From Nocardia puris (GTDB lineage Bacteria > Actinomycetota > Actinomycetes > Mycobacteriales > Mycobacteriaceae), in contig NZ_QNRE01000006.1 of the NCBI RefSeq assembly GCF_003315035.1, positions 186,001 to 250,000 on the forward strand: a DNA stretch of 64,000 bases, written 5' to 3'. The notes beneath the pieces were generated by a model. It had not been told where the DNA came from and searched no databases. It saw only the letters and a program-made list of their open reading frames with translations. The position numbers were made by a program, and so were the translations under genes. Below are positions 49,362-58,342 of the stretch, piece after piece (position 1 is the first letter of the stretch; every line of letters begins with the position of its first letter).

Positions 49362-51028
49362 TGCCCGCCGACCAGGTCCTGCGCGGGCTCGGCGTCAGCC
49401 AGGGCGTGGTGTGCGCGCCCTGGCTGCGGTTCGGGTCCGCGGTCACCACCTCCCCCGACGACCCGGTCGGCGGCTCCGTCGCCGCGGAGAAGGAGCGGGT
49501 GCGCGCCGCGTTGGAGAGCGTGGCGACCGAACTCGACGCGCGCGCAACACGTGTCGAGGGTGTGGCCGCCGAGATCCTCGTGACCTCGGCGGCCCTTGCC
49601 CGCGATCCAGGTTTGGTCGCGGCCGCCGAACGTCACCTCGACGACGGCGTGCCCACGGCGCACGCGGTGCACCTGGCGGTCGAGGGATACAGCGAGAAGC
49701 TGGAGGCGATCGGCGGGTACATGGCCGAGCGGGCGACCGACCTCCGCGATATCGGAAACCGCGCTGTCGCAGAGCTTTTAGGCGTCCCCACGCCCGGTAT
49801 TCCCGATCCGGGGTTTCCGTTCATCCTGGTCGCGCGCGATCTCGCGCCCGCCGATACCGCGATGCTCGGCGAGAGCGACGTGGTCGGCTTGCTGACCGAG
49901 GAAGGCGGGCCGACCAGCCACACGGCGATCCTCGCGAAGTCGCTGGGTCTGCCCGCCGTGGTGAACTGCCCCGGTACCGAGAAGCTGGTCGAGGGCGCGC
50001 CCCTGCTGTTGGACGGCGGCACGGGCGAGGTCGTCATCGATCCCGATCCCCGGCGACAGCGCGAAGCGGCGGAGCGGGCGGAGGCCGCTCAGGCGCGGCT
50101 GGCGGCGGCGCACGGTCCGGGGCGCACCGCCGACGGCACGCCGATTCGCTTGCTGGTCAATATCGGCACCACCGAGGACGCCGCGCGGGCGGCCGAGACC
50201 GACTCCGAGGGTGTCGGGTTGTTCCGGACCGAGTTCCTGTATCTCGGCAGGCGGACAGCGCCCTCCCTCGAGGAGCAGATCGACTCGTATACAAAGGTTT
50301 TCGAGAGCTTCGCCGGACGGCGCGTGGTGGTGCGGACGCTCGACGCCGGTTCGGACAAACCGCTGCCGTTCCTCGAGCTGCCCGCCGAGGAGAATCCGGC
50401 GCTCGGCGTGCGCGGGTTGCGCGTCGGCACGGTGCACCCCGACACGCTCGCCACCCAGCTGACCGCACTGGCGCGGGCCGGTGCGGCGACCGGTGCGGAC
50501 CTGTGGGTGATGGCGCCGATGGTCGCCACCGCCGCCGAAGCCGCCGAATTCGCGGCGCTCGCCAGAGGGCACGGCCTCACGAAGGTGGGGGCGATGATCG
50601 AAATCCCTTCGGCCGCACTGCGTGCCGCGGATCTGCTGGCGCACCTGGACTTCGTCAGCATCGGCACCAACGACCTGAGTCAATACACCTGCGCGGCGGA
50701 CCGCATGGCGGGCGGGCTCGCGCCCCTGCTCGACCCGTGGCAGCCCGCGCTGCTCGATCTGATCGAGATGGTCGGCGCGGCGGGCGCGGCGGCGGGCAAG
50801 CCCGTGGGCGTGTGCGGGGAGGCGGCGGCGGATCCGGCGTTGGCTCCCGTGCTCGTCGGGTTGGGCATGACAAGCCTGTCGATGGCGCCGCCCGCGCTCG
50901 CCGGTGTGCGAGTATCGTTGGCGGGCAACGATATCGAACGGTGCCGTGATGCGGCCGCCGCGGCGGCGGCGGCGGTCGGGCCGGATGCGGCGCGAGCGGC
51001 CGTGGCCGCCGTGCTGGGTACGGCATGA
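49361..51028 (+). CDS. ptsI: PTS enzyme I (phosphoenolpyruvate-protein phosphotransferase)
   Basis: A 555-residue enzyme that takes phosphate from phosphoenolpyruvate. The phosphorylated His is in GGPTSHTAILAKSLGLPAV. The PEP-binding part has GVGLFRTEFLYLGR, PLPFLELPAEENPALGVRG and LDFVSIGTNDLSQYT, and the Cys of VGVCGEAA is present. It overlaps ptsH at the start and nagA (ATGA) at the end, so the general PTS proteins are in one unit with GlcNAc genes. Confidence 0.95.
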   Translation: MPADQVLRGLGVSQGVVCAPWLRFGSAVTTSPDDPVGGSVAAEKERVRAALESVATELDARATRVEGVAAEILVTSAALARDPGLVAAAERHLDDGVPTAHAVHLAVEGYSEKLEAIGGYMAERATDLRDIGNRAVAELLGVPTPGIPDPGFPFILVARDLAPADTAMLGESDVVGLLTEEGGPTSHTAILAKSLGLPAVVNCPGTEKLVEGAPLLLDGGTGEVVIDPDPRRQREAAERAEAAQARLAAAHGPGRTADGTPIRLLVNIGTTEDAARAAETDSEGVGLFRTEFLYLGRRTAPSLEEQIDSYTKVFESFAGRRVVVRTLDAGSDKPLPFLELPAEENPALGVRGLRVGTVHPDTLATQLTALARAGAATGADLWVMAPMVATAAEAAEFAALARGHGLTKVGAMIEIPSAALRAADLLAHLDFVSIGTNDLSQYTCAADRMAGGLAPLLDPWQPALLDLIEMVGAAGAAAGKPVGVCGEAAADPALAPVLVGLGMTSLSMAPPALAGVRVSLAGNDIERCRDAAAAAAAAVGPDAARAAVAAVLGTA

Positions 51029-52215
51029 GCGCAGCGGCGATCCTGCTGCGCGGCAGGATAATCGGCGCCCCAGACGGTGAGATCGCCGACGGGGTGGTCG
51101 AGATCGAGGGCGAACGGATCACTCGCGTGCGGGATGCGCGCGACTACCCCGACGCCGGACCTGTTCCCGCGCCGACTGATTCGATCATCCTCCCGGGGCT
51201 CATCGACCTGCACTGTCACGGCGGTGCCGGGGCCGGCTTCCCGAATGCCGATGCGGCGGGGGCTCGTATCGCGGCCGCGCATCATCGCGCGCACGGCAGC
51301 ACCGGTCTGTTGGGGAGCCTCGTCTCCGCACCGCCGGCGGATCTGTTGCGGCAGGCGTCCGTTCTGGCTGATCTGGTGGAGGACGGGGACCTGCTCGGCG
51401 TGCACTTGGAAGGGCCGTTCCTCAACAGCGTTCGCTGTGGTGCGCAAGACCCCGCGTCGATCATCCCCGGCGATCCCCGGCTGCTGGAGCGGATCTGCGA
51501 CGCCGCGCGCGACACCGTGCGGTCGATGACGCTCGCACCGGAGACGCCGCGCTTCGGCGAACTGCTCACCGTGCTGCGGGAGCGCGGCATCCTGTCCAGC
51601 CTCGGGCACACCGATGCCGACGCCGCCACCACCTCCGCGCGCATCGCGGACGCCGCGGGCGGACGGCTCACCGCGACGCACCTGTTCAACGCCATGCCGC
51701 CGCTGCACCATCGGGCGCCGGGACCGGTCGCCGCGTGCCTCGCGGCGGCGGGGCGCGGGGACATGGTGGTCGAATTGATCGCCGACGGCGTGCATCTCGC
51801 GGCCGAGACGGTGCGGATGGTGTTCGACACCGTCGGGGCGGATCAGATCGCGCTGGTCAGCGATGCGATGGCGGCGGCGGGGATCAGCGATGGGGCGTAC
51901 CGGCTCGGACCGCTGGACGTGACGGTGAGCCGGGGCGTCGCGCGGCTCACGACCGGTGACGGGAGCGAAGGCGCGATCGCGGGCGGTACCGCGAGTCTGC
52001 TGGATGTGGTGCGGTACACGGTGTTCGAGGCGGGTGTGGATCTCGGCGAGGCGGTCGTGTCCGCCACACGAACGCCGGCGCGGATGCTCGGCCTCGAGGG
52101 TGAGCGCGGGGCGCTCGCGCCGGGTTGTCGCGCCGATGTGGTCGTCACCGGTGCGGACCTGCGGCCGCGGAGGGTGCTGGTGGCGGGCGCGGACGTCGCG
52201 GGGTGGGTGCGATGA
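51025..52215 (+). CDS. nagA: N-acetylglucosamine-6-phosphate deacetylase
   Basis: A 396-residue amidohydrolase that removes acetate from GlcNAc-6-phosphate. Metal and substrate residues are in LPGLIDLHCHGGAGAGF, GVHLEGPFLN, LGHTDADAATT, ATHLFNAMPPLHHRAPG, IADGVHL and VSDAMAAAG. The length is normal. It overlaps ptsI and is followed after 112 bases by nagB. Confidence 0.95.
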   Translation: MSAAAILLRGRIIGAPDGEIADGVVEIEGERITRVRDARDYPDAGPVPAPTDSIILPGLIDLHCHGGAGAGFPNADAAGARIAAAHHRAHGSTGLLGSLVSAPPADLLRQASVLADLVEDGDLLGVHLEGPFLNSVRCGAQDPASIIPGDPRLLERICDAARDTVRSMTLAPETPRFGELLTVLRERGILSSLGHTDADAATTSARIADAAGGRLTATHLFNAMPPLHHRAPGPVAACLAAAGRGDMVVELIADGVHLAAETVRMVFDTVGADQIALVSDAMAAAGISDGAYRLGPLDVTVSRGVARLTTGDGSEGAIAGGTASLLDVVRYTVFEAGVDLGEAVVSATRTPARMLGLEGERGALAPGCRADVVVTGADLRPRRVLVAGADVAGWVR

Positions 52216-52327
52216 GCGGGGATCACCCCGACCTTGGGGGCCTGGCCCAGCACCTCGACGCTGACACACGGCGAGCAGTGAAGTCATGCCCCCGCCCGCA
52301 GAAGTTTCCGGAAACTGAAGGAGACCA

Positions 52328-53107
52328 ATGGAAATCGTGATCCGGGCGACCGCGCACGAGGTCGCCACCACCGTCGCCGACATCGTCGAGAACTACGTGC
52401 GAAAGGGTCCGGCGACACTCGGACTGGCGACCGGTTCGTCCCCCCTCGGCAGCTACCGGGAACTCGCGCGCCGGCACCGGGAGGACGGACTCGACTTCGC
52501 GCGCTGCCGCGCGTTCCTGCTGGACGAGTACGTGGGCCTGCCGAAATCGCACAGCCAGTCCTACTATTCGGTGATCCGCTCGGAGTTCGTCGACCACGTG
52601 AACCTCGACCCGGCGCAGGTGTTCAGCCCGGACGGGGAGGCGGCCGACATCGCCGCAGAGGGGCGCCGCTACGACGCCGCCATCGCCGAGGCGGGTGGGG
52701 TGGACGTGCAACTGCTCGGCATCGGAACCGACGGGCACATCGGATTCAACGAGCCCGGCTCCGCGCTGACCTCGCGCACCCGCGTGAAAACCCTGACCGC
52801 CCAGACGCGTCGCGATAACGCTCGCTTCTTCGACGGCCCCGACGAGGTGCCGCACCATGTCCTCACCCAGGGCCTCGGCACCATCTCCGAGGCGCGCCAC
52901 CTGGTGATGATCGCCTTCGGCGCGGGAAAGGCCGACGCGATCGCCGCCGCCGCGGAGGGACCGCTGTCCGCGTTCTGCCCGGCTTCGGTGATGCAGTTGC
53001 ACCGGCACGTCACGGTCGTCATCGACGAAGCCGCCGCGAGCAAACTGAAACTCGCCGACTACTACCGGTACGCGCTGGAGAACAAGCCGCCCTGGCAGAT
53101 CTTTTGA
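52328..53107 (+). CDS. nagB: Glucosamine-6-phosphate deaminase
   Basis: A 259-residue enzyme that turns glucosamine-6-phosphate into fructose-6-phosphate and ammonia. LGLATGSSPLGSYREL, LLDEYVGLPKSHSQSYY and LGIGTDGHIGFNEPGS are family signatures. AAGGAG lies 4 bases before the ATG. With the PTS genes and nagA it completes the route from outside GlcNAc to glycolysis. The 112-base gap before it contains a short frame (52212-52340) that I regard as chance. Confidence 0.95.
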   Translation: MEIVIRATAHEVATTVADIVENYVRKGPATLGLATGSSPLGSYRELARRHREDGLDFARCRAFLLDEYVGLPKSHSQSYYSVIRSEFVDHVNLDPAQVFSPDGEAADIAAEGRRYDAAIAEAGGVDVQLLGIGTDGHIGFNEPGSALTSRTRVKTLTAQTRRDNARFFDGPDEVPHHVLTQGLGTISEARHLVMIAFGAGKADAIAAAAEGPLSAFCPASVMQLHRHVTVVIDEAAASKLKLADYYRYALENKPPWQIF

Positions 53108-53624
53108 GATAGTGCCACTGCATGTCGCGCCGTTCATCCCGTGCCGCAGACCAAAGACAAGCGCGCGGAACGAGGCTGTGGCACGCCGTGGCTCGGCAGG
53201 CACGCCAGGCCGGACATGCGAGTTGGCCACCACAGACCGGAGGCGAGTGGTGACGCAGCATGGTCAAGATCGCGTCGAAGCGATCCGACTCGTCGAACAC
53301 CGGCTCGGCGGTGGGACCGTCGAGTTCAAGGATTTTCTGCGGTCCGGCCCGTGCGTCGACGAACTCGACCTGACACGCTCGCGCGAGACGCCACGCGACC
53401 TCGACTGGGCCCCAGGCGATCTCGGCAACCGTCCGGACCCGCTCCGCGATCAAGGCGATACTCGCGATCTCCACGGCCGGGCCGACGCGCAGGGGGCCTG
53501 TGTGGATGAGGCTGTGGTCCGCGGCGACCAGCGCACCGATGAGGACGGCGCACAACACGATCAACCCGAAGTGCATCGCCGCCCGTCGACGCCCAGCGCC
53601 GTGGCTCTCCTCCCCCGCGAGCAC
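53019..53624 (-). CDS. Hypothetical protein with one membrane segment
   Basis: A 201-residue frame on the strand of the next type VII set. A membrane helix (LIVLCAVLIGALVAADHSL) follows a short basic start, then a soluble part (VGPAVEIASIALIAERVRTV, WGPVEVAWRLARACQVEFV, AEPVFDESDRFDAILTML). The last 35-40 residues overlap nagB in antisense and look less natural, so a frameshift or false extension is possible. An ATG at 53576 is an alternative start. Function unknown; it may be the third gene of the type VII substrate operon, as in the first set. Confidence 0.45.
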   Translation of the reverse strand: MLAGEESHGAGRRRAAMHFGLIVLCAVLIGALVAADHSLIHTGPLRVGPAVEIASIALIAERVRTVAEIAWGPVEVAWRLARACQVEFVDARAGPQKILELDGPTAEPVFDESDRFDAILTMLRHHSPPVCGGQLACPAWRACRATACHSLVPRACLWSAARDERRDMQWHYLKRSARAACSPARTGSSRRVSVCSRRLRR

Positions 53625-53637
53625 GAGTGCGTGGCTG

Positions 53638-53657
53638 ACAGCATCGGCCGATGCTGT
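53638..53657. promoter_or_regulatory. Perfect 20-bp palindrome
   Basis: ACAGCATCGGCCGATGCTGT lies between the WXG gene and the leftward membrane-protein gene, 13 bases before the start of the latter. It could be an operator or, as RNA, a tight hairpin. Confidence 0.5.
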
Positions 53658-53771
53658 TCACAATGGCGGAACCGCGCCGGACTCACACCGACCTTCCACC
53701 CGTAGTTGCCGAAGGGTTGCGAACGCGGAAATCCTACCCCGAAGAACCGTCGGGATGGTTGTCGCGACCAT

Positions 53772-54674
53772 TCACGCGGGCGTCTGCCCGGGCTGGTTCT
53801 CTTTCCCGAGGATCGCGTTGAGCACGGCGCCCACCGCCTCCGTCAACGGTTTGATGTCCAGCAGCGCCTTCCCCATGTCGGCGACGATCATCGAGACCCT
53901 GACCCCGTCGCGGGCGATGCGCATCTGCGCCGCCGCAGCGACGTGCAACGCCGCGGCGCCGAATGTGACCGCCAGTTCGATCGTGTACCCGATCAGCGCG
54001 CCCAGCAGGCTGGACAGGATGTCCTGCACCAGTTTCCGGAACGCTTTGACGACATTCGCGATGAGCTCCATCGCTTCACCCATGCTGGCCGCCGCACCGG
54101 AGGCGCCCCCGATCTGATCGACGAGATCGCCCGCGCGGTAGCGGTATGCGTCGCCCGCGTCGCCGGTCCAGGTCGAGATGTCGGCCTTCAGTCCGGTGTC
54201 CCAGTTCCGGGCCATCTCGGTCAGCTCCTCGGCGATGTTCCCCCAGGTCTCGGAGTAGGCTGCGATCATCTCGTCGTTGCCCGCGAGCGCGTCCAGCGTC
54301 TTGCGGAGGGGCTCGACATCGGTGAGCATCCATCCGGCGACCTGCCCTCCGGCGAAACCGAACGGATCGGAGAAGGCCTCCCATACGGTGGTCGCGGCCA
54401 TCACGCCACCCGTGATCGCCTCGAACGTCTTACCGTTGCGCAGGTTCGCGTAGGCCTCCCAAGAATCACCCGCGATCGTGCCGTCGAGAAAGCCCGGCAC
54501 TCCGGTCTCGTCGTCCTGTGCGAGACCGATGTTCGAATGCAGGAACGCCCGCTCCTGGAAATACTCCTTGCGGTAGTCGGTGCCTTCGGCGACGAGGTCG
54601 TTGTCCTCCGGTGGCTTCTCGTCGTCGAATCCCGGGGTGTTCTCGTTGAGCCAGCTGCCGATCGGAGTACTCAC
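53772..54674 (-). CDS. WXG-containing type VII secretion protein, second set
   Basis: A 300-residue protein. A charged N-terminal part (GSWLNENTPGFDDEKPPEDN) precedes a helical region with the WXG turn DISTWTGDAGDAYRYRAGD at about 163-181. A hydrophobic stretch (LSSLLGALIGYTIELAVTFG, AALHVAAAAQMRIA) follows. The plan is the same as in the 243-residue protein of the first set: WXG hairpin, then hydrophobic helices. It overlaps the upstream gene by GTGA, so the two are coupled. Confidence 0.7.
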   Translation of the reverse strand: MSTPIGSWLNENTPGFDDEKPPEDNDLVAEGTDYRKEYFQERAFLHSNIGLAQDDETGVPGFLDGTIAGDSWEAYANLRNGKTFEAITGGVMAATTVWEAFSDPFGFAGGQVAGWMLTDVEPLRKTLDALAGNDEMIAAYSETWGNIAEELTEMARNWDTGLKADISTWTGDAGDAYRYRAGDLVDQIGGASGAAASMGEAMELIANVVKAFRKLVQDILSSLLGALIGYTIELAVTFGAAALHVAAAAQMRIARDGVRVSMIVADMGKALLDIKPLTEAVGAVLNAILGKENQPGQTPA

Positions 54675-55024
54675 GCGGCACTCCCACCCGCGTCGACGAT
54701 CTCGTCGCGCAGCTCTGTCAGCGACTTGCTGAAGGCGGCGTCCTTCTCGTCGAACGTCGTCGCGACGATATTCAGCAGATCCGGCAGCCGGGCGACGTCC
54801 TCGCTCAGCTTCCGGATCGCCGTGATCGTGTTCCGGTGATTGTCGTCCATGATCAGTTGCACGATCGGTCGCGGGATCAAGCCGTACCCATCGTCGGCCG
54901 ACCGCAAGTAGGTCGCCGCCTCCAAACAGCGCGACAGGCTGTCCATCAAGGTCACCAGCTTCGCCGCGTGGTTCCGGACTTCGTCCGGATCAACGGAGAT
55001 GGCGTTGGGAGCCTGCACGATCAC
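54671..55024 (-). CDS. EspC-like type VII secretion-associated protein, second set
   Basis: A 117-residue helical protein (VDPDEVRNHAAKLVTLMDSL, DNHRNTITAIRKLSEDVARL, LLNIVATTFDEKDAAFSKS). The start VDPDEVRNHAAKL parallels VEPDRLDTFATKL of the EspC-like protein in the first set. The GTG at 55024 has GGAGAAGG just upstream. No clear YxxxD signal is seen at the C terminus, which is a difference from the first set. It is the first gene of a leftward operon with the WXG gene. Confidence 0.65.
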   Translation of the reverse strand: MIVQAPNAISVDPDEVRNHAAKLVTLMDSLSRCLEAATYLRSADDGYGLIPRPIVQLIMDDNHRNTITAIRKLSEDVARLPDLLNIVATTFDEKDAAFSKSLTELRDEIVDAGGSAA

Positions 55025-55256
55025 ACCCCTTCTCCGCGCGAGCGGTCCCTGATCACCACCGCACGGTGTCCGACGTTCCGAGACCGACGCGATCTCATGT
55101 CTGTTCTCTCTGGGTTCGACGCACCGGGTCGCGATTCGGTTCCATCGAATCCACCTCCCCACCGATCCCCGGGATCTGCGGCGATTCGCGGGCGCCGGGC
55201 TCGGATCGGTGGGAAGCTCGAAGGAACCGCGGTGTCGAGGCGAGGAAGCGTGACCC

Positions 55257-57455
55257 ATGGTGGACAAAACGAATGGTTCTGCCGGGGGGAACGGTGTCGT
55301 GTCGGTGGACCGGCCGGAGCGAATACGGAATGTGGTGCTGGTCGGGCACAGTGGGGCGGGGAAGACGACGCTGGTCGAGGCGATGGCCTTGACCTCGGGG
55401 GTGGTCAACAGGGCGGGGCGGGTGGAGGACGGGACCTCCCTGTCCGACTACGACGAGATCGAGCATCGGCAGCACAGATCCGTGCAGCTGTCGGTGGTGC
55501 CGCTGGGCTGGGACGGGTTGAAGATCAATCTCGTCGACACTCCGGGCTACGCGGATTTCGTCGGCGAGTTGCGCGCCGGTCTGCGCGCGGCCGACGCGGC
55601 GCTGTTCGTCATCTCCTCCGCCGAGGGCGCCGAAGGGGTGAGCGGCGCGACGCGCGCGCTGTGGGAGGAGTGCGCCGCCGTCGGCGTGCCGCGCGCGATC
55701 GTGCTGACCCACCTCGACACCGCGCGCACCGAATTCGAGGAGATGGTCGAGACCTGCGGGCTCGTGCTGGGCGGCGGCGCCGCCGACAACATCCTGCCGC
55801 TGCACCTGCCGGTCTACGGACCGCGCGCCGCCGACGGGCATCGCCCGGTGACCGGGCTGATCGAACTGTTGCCGAACTGCGTCGTCGACTACTCGTCCGG
55901 GGAGGCCGTGCGCCGCGAACCGACACCGGAGGAAGCCGAGCAGCTGACCGCCGCGCGCAACCGGCTCATCGAGGGCATCATCGCCGAGAGCGAGGACGAA
56001 TCCCTCATGGACCGCTACCTCGGCGGCGAGGACATCGAACTGGAAACGCTGGTCACCGACCTGGAACGAGCGGTCGCGCGGGGCGGATTCCATCCGGTGC
56101 TGTTCGGCGCGCCCGCCCCCGAGAACGCGCGCCAAGGGCTCGGCACGCTGGAACTGCTCGACCTCATCGCGGGCGGGTTCCCCTCCCCCACCGAGCACGT
56201 GGTGACGGCCGCGCCCGCGTCCAACGGCAGCGGGCCGAGTCCGCTGCCCTGCGATCCGCGCGGGGCGCTGGCCGCGGAGGTGATCCGCACCTCGTCGGAC
56301 CCGTATGTGGGACGGGTGTCGCTGGTGCGGGTGTTCTCCGGCACCCTGCACGCCGACGACACCGTGCACGTCTGCGGGCACGGCATGGCCGAGCGCGGGC
56401 ATCCCGATCACGACGTGGACGAACGCGTCGGCTCCGTCACCGCGCCGTTCGGCAAACAGCAGCGCCCGCTCGGCGAGGCCATCGCCGGCGACATCGCCTA
56501 CGTCACCAAGCTCGGACACGCCGAGACCGGCGACACGCTCTCGGAGACCGGCAAACCGCTGGTCATCGAACCGTGGCCGATGCCGGATCCGTTGCTGCCC
56601 ATCGCGATTCGCGCGCACAGCAAGGCCGACGAGGACAAGCTCTCGCAAGGGCTCACCCGGCTTGCGGCCGAGGACCCCGCGCTGCGGGTGGAGAACAACC
56701 CGCACACCCGGCAGCTGGTGCTGTGGTGCCTGGGCGAGGCGCACCGCGACGTCGCGCTGGAACGGTTGCGCACGCGGTTCGGCGTGCAGGTCGACGTGGA
56801 GGACCACCGGGTCGCGCTGCGCGAGACGTTCGCCGGACCGGCGAAGGGGCGCGGCAGGCACGTGAAGCAGTCCGGCGGGCACGGGCAGTACGCGGTGTGC
56901 GAGATCGAGGTGGAACCGCTGCCGGGCGGGTCCGGGATCGAGTTCGTGGACAAGGTCGTGGGCGGCGCGGTGCCGCGGCAGTTCATCCCGTCGGTGGAGA
57001 AGGGCGTGCGGGCGCAGGCCGCGCGCGGGGTGGCGGCCGGGCACCCGCTGGTGGACGTGCGCGTCACGCTGTTCGACGGCAAGGCGCATTCGGTCGACTC
57101 CTCCGACGCCGCGTTCCAGACCGCGGGCGCGCTCGCGCTGCGGGAGGCGGCGAACGCGGCGGGCATCAGCCTGCTCGAGCCATACGCCGAGGTATGGGTG
57201 GTGGTGTCCGACGACTATCTCGGGCCGGTGCTCGGTGACCTGTCCAGTCGCCGGGGGCGCGTGCTCGGCACCGAACCGCACGGCACCGGGCGCACCCGCA
57301 TCCGGGCGGAGGTTCCGGAGCTGGAGCTCAGCCGTTACGCGATCGACCTGCGGTCGCTCTCGCACGGGACGGGTGATTTCAGCCGGACCTACGCGCGGCA
57401 CGAACCGATGCCGTCGCAGTTGGCGGCGTCGATGCGGGAGGGCGCGGCCGGCTGA
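55257..57455 (+). CDS. fusA2: Elongation factor G-like GTPase (EF-G2)
   Basis: A 732-residue translational GTPase. G1 is GHSGAGKT, the switch region is poorly conserved, G3 is DTPGYADF and G4 is THLD instead of NKxD. Domains II-V follow (VSLVRVFSGTLHADDTV, GGHGQYAVCEIEVEP, AEVWVVVSDDYLGPVLGDL). This set of changes marks the EF-G-like branch (Rv0120c in M. tuberculosis), which does not replace the main EF-G. Its role is not settled. It is the last gene before the core block resumes. Confidence 0.88.
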   Translation: MVDKTNGSAGGNGVVSVDRPERIRNVVLVGHSGAGKTTLVEAMALTSGVVNRAGRVEDGTSLSDYDEIEHRQHRSVQLSVVPLGWDGLKINLVDTPGYADFVGELRAGLRAADAALFVISSAEGAEGVSGATRALWEECAAVGVPRAIVLTHLDTARTEFEEMVETCGLVLGGGAADNILPLHLPVYGPRAADGHRPVTGLIELLPNCVVDYSSGEAVRREPTPEEAEQLTAARNRLIEGIIAESEDESLMDRYLGGEDIELETLVTDLERAVARGGFHPVLFGAPAPENARQGLGTLELLDLIAGGFPSPTEHVVTAAPASNGSGPSPLPCDPRGALAAEVIRTSSDPYVGRVSLVRVFSGTLHADDTVHVCGHGMAERGHPDHDVDERVGSVTAPFGKQQRPLGEAIAGDIAYVTKLGHAETGDTLSETGKPLVIEPWPMPDPLLPIAIRAHSKADEDKLSQGLTRLAAEDPALRVENNPHTRQLVLWCLGEAHRDVALERLRTRFGVQVDVEDHRVALRETFAGPAKGRGRHVKQSGGHGQYAVCEIEVEPLPGGSGIEFVDKVVGGAVPRQFIPSVEKGVRAQAARGVAAGHPLVDVRVTLFDGKAHSVDSSDAAFQTAGALALREAANAAGISLLEPYAEVWVVVSDDYLGPVLGDLSSRRGRVLGTEPHGTGRTRIRAEVPELELSRYAIDLRSLSHGTGDFSRTYARHEPMPSQLAASMREGAAG

Positions 57456-57522
57456 GGGGGTGAGCTGCCGCTGTCGGTGAATCGGTCGACCGTCCCGTGT
57501 CCGCGGGCCCGTCCCGGCCCAC

Positions 57523-57528
57523 TATCCT
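57523..57528 (+). promoter_or_regulatory. -10 box of the DUF4191 gene
   Basis: TATCCT, 7 bases before the ATG at 57536; leaderless start likely. Confidence 0.5.
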
Positions 57529-57535
57529 GAAACCT

Positions 57536-58279
57536 ATGGCAGCAGGTAAGGGCGGTAAGCCGTCGAAGGAAGCGAAGGCCGCGGCGAAGGCGGCGCGCAA
57601 GCAGGCGTCGAAGGAGCGGCGTCAGCAGCTCTGGCAGGCGTTCCAGATGCAGCGCAAGGAAGACAAACTCCTGCTGCCGCTGATGATCGGCGCGCTGGTG
57701 GTCATCACCGCCGCGTCCTTCGGGATCGGCCTGCTGTTCGGCGCGCAGTGGTTCATGCTGCCGCTCGGCCTGCTGCTCGGTGTGCTCGTCGCGTTCATCA
57801 TCTTCGGCCGCCGCGTGCAGAAAAACGTGTACGCCAAGGCGGAGGGCCAGGCGGGCGCGGCCGCGTGGGTGCTCGACAATCTGCGCGGCAAGTGGCGCGT
57901 CACCAACGGCGTCGCCGCCACCACCCAGCTCGACGCGGTGCATCGCGTGATCGGCCTGCCCGGCGTGATCTTCGTGGCCGAGGGGTCGCCGCAGCGCCTC
58001 AAGCCGCTCATCGCGCAGGAGAAGAAGCGCGCCGCCCGCCTCGTGGGCGACACCCCGATCTACGACATCATCATCGGCAACGAGGAGGGCCAGGTGCCGC
58101 TGCGCAACCTGGAACGCCACCTCACCAAGCTGCCCCGCAATATCGACGCCAAGCGCATGGAGAACATCGAGGGCCGCCTCGCCGCGCTCAGCTCGCGCAC
58201 CGGGCCCGCGCTGCCGAAGGGGCCGATGCCCACCGGCGCGAAGATGCGCGGATTGCAGCGCACGATTCGCCGGCGCTGA
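57536..58279 (+). CDS. DUF4191 membrane protein
   Basis: A 247-residue conserved actinobacterial protein, the Rv2219 type that I expect directly after lipA. A Lys/Ala-rich start (GGKPSKEAKAAAKAARKQAS) precedes two membrane helices (LLLPLMIGALVVITAASFGI and FMLPLGLLLGVLVAFIIFG, about 43-88). The soluble C-terminal domain contains VIGLPGVIFVAEGSPQRLKP and YDIIIGNEEGQVPLRNLER. The ATG is fixed by the -10 box. Function unknown. Confidence 0.88.
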   Translation: MAAGKGGKPSKEAKAAAKAARKQASKERRQQLWQAFQMQRKEDKLLLPLMIGALVVITAASFGIGLLFGAQWFMLPLGLLLGVLVAFIIFGRRVQKNVYAKAEGQAGAAAWVLDNLRGKWRVTNGVAATTQLDAVHRVIGLPGVIFVAEGSPQRLKPLIAQEKKRAARLVGDTPIYDIIIGNEEGQVPLRNLERHLTKLPRNIDAKRMENIEGRLAALSSRTGPALPKGPMPTGAKMRGLQRTIRRR

Positions 58280-58342
58280 TCGCCGGACCCCGGCGGCCGG
58301 CTTCCTTCGGGGGAGCGGGCCGCGGTCGTTTTCGGGGCGGCG

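Noticed and set aside
52212..52340. Small gene between nagA and nagB
   Set aside because: The frame overlaps the nagB start and its ribosome-binding site and has no recognisable content.
26153..57500. Prophage or integrative element
   Set aside because: I found no integrase, recombinase, phage structural or conjugation gene and no attachment-site repeats in the inserted region.
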